Below, in pieces: positions 58,572-64,000 of a DNA stretch of 64,000 nucleotides. The translations under genes and the position numbers were made by a program. Under the pieces are notes generated by a model. The model was not told the origin of the DNA and did no database searches. It saw only the letters and a program-made list of their open reading frames with translations. Location of the stretch: positions 41,187,501-41,251,500 of the forward strand of contig NC_068558.1 in NCBI RefSeq assembly GCF_022201045.2, in the 5' to 3' direction. Origin of the DNA: Citrus sinensis. Lineage: Eukaryota > Streptophyta > Magnoliopsida > Sapindales > Rutaceae. Numbering within the stretch: the first letter of the stretch is position 1; each line of letters starts with the position of its first letter.

Positions 58572-61500
58572 ATGGTGTGGTGCAGTAGTTGTGCAAGACA
58601 TGTTACTGGACACCGCCCTTATGATTCTCAATTGTATGTTTTTTTTTTTTACCCTGTTGTGGGTCTAATTCCGTTATTAATTATTTTTGTGATTCATTGA
58701 TTTGTATTTTGGTTTATGTGGGTGAATTTTAAGATGCTGTGACCGGTGCGGGAAGGTGTTGGAAGATCACAATTTCTCGACCGAAGCCACATTTGTTAAG
58801 AATGCGGCCGGCCAGGTGTCTTATTTGTAATATATATTTTTGTTTTTAGTACTTGATGAAAGTATTTATGTTAATCTTTTTGTGGGTTGTTGAAGTGATT
58901 AGTTATCTGTTCATTGGTTGATATCTTATTTGTAGAGCCAATTGTCAGGAAATTTCGTGAGGACAATTCAAAGTGAATATGGAGCTTCACGAGAACGGCT
59001 AATGGAAAAAGGTCTTCTTGTTCAGTAGTATGCTTGATTTATGGTGTCTATCCTGAGTGTCATTATTTGTTTTTGGGGAGTTGATTTCTTTTGATATTGC
59101 AGCTTTTGATGATATGAGACAAATGAAGAATGCTTTAAATATTGGTGAAAGTGATGAGATCGTTCACGTAGCTAAACGCTTTTATGGAGTATGTTCCGCT
59201 GCTGCTAATAACATTGTTATTAGTAGTGCATTTTTTCAATCAATTTCACTAATTTTTTAATCTGCCTCTTGAAGATTGCTGTTGCTCGCAATTTTACTAA
59301 GGGGCGCAGAACAGAGCAAGTACAGGCTTCTTGTCTTTACCTTGCTTGCCGGTATGATATTCTTTCCTCCATTATATTTGCACTATGGTTTTTAGACATG
59401 GGCATGGTTGTCTCTACTGTCGACACTAATATAATAGTCGGTAGCCAAAACACGAGGATGCAACAGAAAGGGCATCAATTTGCACACACAAGATGGGAAC
59501 TTTTGAGATTGGAAGGAGATGATCGTGAATTTTTAGAGAAAGTCTGCCGGAAAGAATTAAGAAGATGAAAAAATAATTTCAATTAGCATTCATTCATCTG
59601 AATAATAGAAGTTATGAAACCTTTGATATATATTCTTTGAACATACTTAATTTGATCCTTTGATCAGATTAGCTCTAGCCATATCTAAATCTATAGTTAA
59701 TATACCCATACCAGAATCCACAGTAGATGATATTTAATGGAAAAAAAAAGTTTTTACTTTAATTTGAAGGTAATTGGATAGGATAAATGAAAAATGGATG
59801 CAAAATGGGTATAGGCACATTTTCTATCTTTGATTTGAAATGTGAAATCTTCTTTCTCTTTTCTGCAGGCAAAAGAGCAAGCCATTTCTTCTTATTGATT
59901 TTTCAAATTACTTGAATATAAATGTGTAAGGAAGCTTTTCTCATTTTCCTGTTTTTATTAATTTTGCTCATCAATATAATGATGTTTTTACTATTGATAT
60001 ACCTTTTAGTGTGTGCATCTATGAACTCGTTATGTCTTTCGTCTAAATTTGCAGTTACGAGCTCGGTGCTGTATATTTGCAGCTTTGCCAAGTGCTATAC
60101 ATTGCAGATGAATCCAATGTACTAAAACAAGTTGATCCTTCGATCTTTTTGCATAAATTTACAGACCGTAAGTTTCTTTAATATATTGGACGATGATTCA
60201 CTTTGTTCTTCTTTTAAGTTTTAGTTGGAACTAGTGGCTTATGAAATTTCTATCTCAGTTGGTGATTAGTCTTTAAAAGTTTTCTTAAAGGTTTTCATTT
60301 AATCTTGTTTATTTAGAACAATTACCTCTTATTCCACATTGAGTATTTGTTTGCTACATCTATGAGGTCATTGTCTGAAGAAAGGCCTGAACTAAATATT
60401 AGTGCTTGCTCTTGAAGATTTTCCTCCAAGTGGCATATACATATTTGATAATTGTATTTGTAATTGCATCGTATTAACTTTTTTTTTTTTGAGAATTCTT
60501 GTTTAAGCTGGTCTTGAGGATAGAGATGAAGTATTGCTCACTTATCATAGGATTTTAGACATTGCTTGCAACTTATCGAACCAGATGATGATATATATTT
60601 TTTTTAACCTCAATGGGTAGGAACTATATTCTTGTTTCTTACATAACTCAAATTATGGAGTATTTAGTTGGATAAAAGAATCTGTTGCAATGGTAGTTTG
60701 AGCCTTTATTTTTATGAAATGGGTGAACACAAAAGGCTATCTGCCTTATCCTGTACTTAATTGTAGATAAGCATTTCCGGGGTCTGAACCCAGTTTTTTT
60801 ATCCTATGAGGGCCTTGTTTTGTTCTACTACTGTCAATCTTTGGTTTTAAATTTTCATCTCTAGTTCATTGTTTTTTGCAAGTTAAATTGTTTTAGCAAT
60901 AGATTTGTTTTGATTGACTAGTTTGGGATTGGAATCTTTTATTTGATAATATCTACATGTTTGTAGATGATTAGGATTGATTAAATCTAGGCTCTCATTT
61001 TAACATCTCCTGTCTTCTTCCATGTTTTTAATAATCTACTTGAGACATTGACTATAATTTATTTGGATTTAGTATTATTAATCAACATTGATTTCATGTT
61101 TACAAAAAAAAAAATTGTATATGCACTATAAGTCTTTGATCTTAGTTTAGATTGGCTGAGTATCCAATATGACATATACACATACGCGTTTAATTAGAGA
61201 GACATGTCACCAATATGCTTTGCAGGTTTATTACCGGGTGGGAATAAAAAGGTTTGCGATACTGCTCGAGACATTCTAGCTAGCATGAAACGGGATTGGA
61301 TAACGGTTTAATACTGCCTTCCCATATTTTACTTTGATTTAGTTTGGGCACTAGGCTTAATTGGTGATCTTAAAAGTTGAAATACGTATGACATTGATTT
61401 ACAGACAGGGAGAAAGCCTAGTGGACTATGTGGTGCTGCACTGTACGTATCTGCACTGACACATGGCCTCAAGTTTTCCAAGTCGGACATTGTAAGTAAA

Positions 61501-63961
61501 GGTCACAGTCTGATTTTACTTTTTGATTTGATGATGGCATATAAGGTTAACTGCTACATTTCTTTTTGTTTTATTTTTTTTTCCTAGTGAAATATTTTGC
61601 ATTCAGAATGGATGGAATATCATTTGCTTTATACTGCCAAGATTATAATGCTGAATGTTTTTCTACAAGTTCTGTCATGGATGCTATGTTTTTCTTATCG
61701 GAATGTTTCTTTCCTGATTTTATGTCTTCCTACATTTTAATCCTGCTAGAATTTTCTCTTTCATACTCTCTCCTTTTTACTTGTTTATTGTGCAGGTACT
61801 CTAACGTTTGACATTTAATCTTTTAACCCTATCTACTTGATGCATGTTATAAATATTCATCAGGTCAAGATTGTGCATATATGTGAAGCAACATTGATGA
61901 AGCGGTTGATTGAATTTGAGAATACGGATTCTGGAAGCTTAACAGTATGTTTGTTGCAATATGCTTTACATAAAGCTTAACTATCTTGAACATGAAAATA
62001 TAAATGCAATGTTTCAGGGTATTGATGTTTGAATAAGGTTATAAATCTAGGATTAATATATGTTCTTCTGAACTTATGATGCAATTTTTAGCAAGTTAAG
62101 GTTTTTATTAAGATTTTTATTTTATGACATCTGATGAATTGCATGTAATATAGTTATCATCAGTTAAAGAGTGAGTCGATTTGAGTGGGAATGCTAATTT
62201 AGGAGTTATGGTCAAGTTTTGTACTTAGAATATAGCTGTAAGTTTAGCAGTTGCCGCAGATTAGGGGTATATTCAGAATTTAGTCAAGTTTGATTTGAGT
62301 TATTTGGTCTTCAACTCATTTTTAGTTGAAACCTGAATCTATTGAATGTACCTAGAGGTCAAAAGATTAAATCCCTTTTCGGTTACGTACGTGACATATT
62401 ACATCACACAGGTTTCCTAACTACTGGGTTGTATGTCCTGCTTTAGTCCCCAGTTCAACTGAGGATGTCTGGGTTTTAAAAGAAAAGAAAACAAAGAAAG
62501 AAAAATTGTTGGCAGTTGAAAGTAACTTGCTTTGATTATCTCTCTGGTTATTTAACCGAGCTTACTTACAGCTTTCCCTTGCTTAGTCTATGTAATATGT
62601 ATATTAAGCTTATCAAAAATAAACTTGGTTTACCTCTTGCAGATTTAGGCATACTCTAGAAAGCCTTGCTTGTTTCATGCTTGTATACATAGATTCCCTA
62701 TCTCTAATTCCCAGACTTATTTTACCAAGATTCTTCATGAATCGTGCGACCTTTTAGATCAAAGTTTAACTCTGATCCCTATCAAAGTACTGTTACTCTA
62801 AGATCTCTGAAGAGCTATGTCACATATGGTAAAACTGCTAGGATGTTGACTGTATTCTTGTAATGTTTTGTACTTTGGGTTGTGTAATTTTTAGACTTTA
62901 ACTCATGGACATGTGTTTTCTGCTTGGTCAGAATTAACTTCTAGTTAAGATCCGTCGCTCATATAGTTAACCTAGAAAATCAATTGTGATGCACTAAATC
63001 ACTTGGGAATTATAGAAGACATCTTAACTTTTAATTCCTTTTCCTCTTTGACTTAAAGTGATATTAGGCTATTTTAACAGAGCTTAATTGATGAATATAA
63101 GACTGATGTTAATGTGTTCTTTGTTATTCGATTTTGTAGTTCCTATTTTTCTCAATTTATTCTTTGATTTATTGATACATAGGTTTTGATAATTGTGTGA
63201 TCATAATATTTCTTAAAAATTTCCACATTTATTTTCCATGTTGCTAGATTGAAGATTTCATGGCTAGGAAGAAGGAGCTTCATGAAGGTGTCGCAGCCAA
63301 CCTCCCAAATAATGGGCCAAAAGTATCTGGCATGAATGAGGTTCTTTGCAAACACAAGGATACTGGCAAACCTTTTGCCTGTGGACTCTGTAGAAGTTGT
63401 TATGAAGAAGTAAGCTCACATCCCTTCTCCTAACTTTTCTCTTCTCATCTTATGACCATCAGTTTGATACAAATTTATAACATTGAGTATCATGATCCAT
63501 GTTTTTACTGGTTGCTGCAGTTCATGACAATTTCTGAAGGACTCGAGGGAGGAGCAGATCCCCCAGCTTTCCAGGTTGCCGAGAGAGAGAGAATGGTCAA
63601 AGCATCTGCTGAGGAAAATTCAAGTGTAAGTATTATTACAGCACCTTGCTAGAGGCTAAACAACAATGAGCAATTACGTGTACCCCCTACTGCATTTTTT
63701 CTGTTTTGGTTTTTCTAGCCCACTCTCTCTTGATATGCATTTCAACCATTTTGAATTCTTTATTGTTCATGTTTTTAGTGTTCGGTGCATTCTTTTGTTA
63801 TTTGGTTTATACTGATTCATCTCCACGATTTCTAATGGCTTGTCAGCAAAATAAATTCTCTTTTTCATTTTGGTTTGTTTTTGGTAGTTTGAGAGAGAAT
63901 CAGACAGCCCATTTATGAGCAGAGTTGATAAAGTACAGTCCCCTGAGCCTGAAAGTATTGG
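58572..63961 (+). CDS. BRF1: TFIIIB subunit BRF1 (TFIIB-related factor), 3' end missing
   Basis: BRF1 recruits RNA polymerase III to tRNA and 5S genes as part of TFIIIB. I read thirteen exons: 58572-58633, 58734-58815, 58936-59011, 59103-59188, 59275-59351, 59869-59925, 60055-60167, 61226-61305, 61405-61491, 61864-61944, 63248-63409, 63521-63625 and 63888 to about 63960. All phases agree, giving about 380 residues so far. The N-terminal zinc ribbon uses C4, C7, C23 and C26 (MVWCSSC and LCCDRCGK). Two TFIIB-like cyclin folds follow: first about 80-175 (FTKGRRTEQVQASCLYLACR) and second about 190-270 (TGRKPSGLCGAALYVSALTH). After them comes a CKHKDTGKPFACGLCRSCYE segment. The conserved BRF1 homology block should lie right of the window. 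The last exon either ends at a GC donor (gcaagt at 63961) or stays open. Confidence 0.93.
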
Positions 63962-64000
63962 CAAGTTAATCCTATCTATTTTTGTGAAGCATTATTGCTT

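Noticed and set aside
1..64000. Defence-type gene cluster, CRISPR array, prophage or biosynthetic cluster
   Set aside because: The window is eukaryotic nuclear DNA with ordinary spliced genes; no adjacent set of genes shares a pathway that would suggest such a system.

Overview
This window is nuclear DNA of a flowering plant, most likely a woody eudicot. A Citrus-like genome is my guess from the feel of the proteins; nothing in the sequence proves it. The supporting signs are AT-rich spacers, many short GT-AG introns, plant-only gene families (plastid PNPase, EMSY-LIKE, CCX, GlcAT14, MCTP16) and many small non-autonomous DNA transposons. I see no bacterial features, CRISPR arrays or rRNA.

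Genes in order. (1) 764-5203, minus: 5' half of chloroplast polynucleotide phosphorylase, running off the left edge. (2) 11871-17117, plus: an EMSY-LIKE ENT-domain protein with no visible Agenet/Tudor exon. (3) 20461-22245, plus, and (4) 24902-26647, minus: two intronless cation/calcium exchangers facing each other tail to tail. (5) 31976-33928, plus: a plastid DnaJ-type cysteine-rich zinc-finger protein. (6) 34819-36423, minus: a choline-transporter-like (CTL/SLC44) membrane protein, convergent with gene 5. (7) 41134-44756, plus: mitochondrial elongation factor Ts. (8) 46627-49944, plus: a GT14 beta-glucuronosyltransferase. (9) 51178-54180, minus: an intronless 1000-residue MCTP16-type C2-domain protein. 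(10) 58572 to about 63961, plus: the TFIIIB subunit BRF1, cut by the right edge. Exons were joined by eye from reading frame, GT-AG sites and phase. All internal phases agree. The genes have unrelated housekeeping and membrane roles and form no cluster or pathway. What they share is organelle gene expression (PNPase, EF-Ts, the DnaJ-like protein), transport (two CCX, CTL) and cell-wall/plasmodesmata functions (GlcAT14, MCTP16).

The space between genes, and some introns, is where the unusual content lies. By matching terminal inverted repeats (TIRs) with flanking direct repeats I can delimit a set of Mutator-like (MULE) miniature elements with 9-10 bp target-site duplications (TSDs): 7163-7810, 8564-8704, 9523-10605, 12268-12386, 15603-15794, 28843-29433, 37438-37565, 38558-39619, 54653-54692 and 54819-55009. 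One family shares the terminus GG-N6-CTAAGTTAC followed by a hairpin. Its members run from a 40-bp element that is almost only termini to a 1.06-kb element carrying a broken gene fragment (Pack-MULE-like). There are also a probable SINE (7961-8219), Tourist-like and hAT-like elements, and a large local tandem duplication at 50060-50882.
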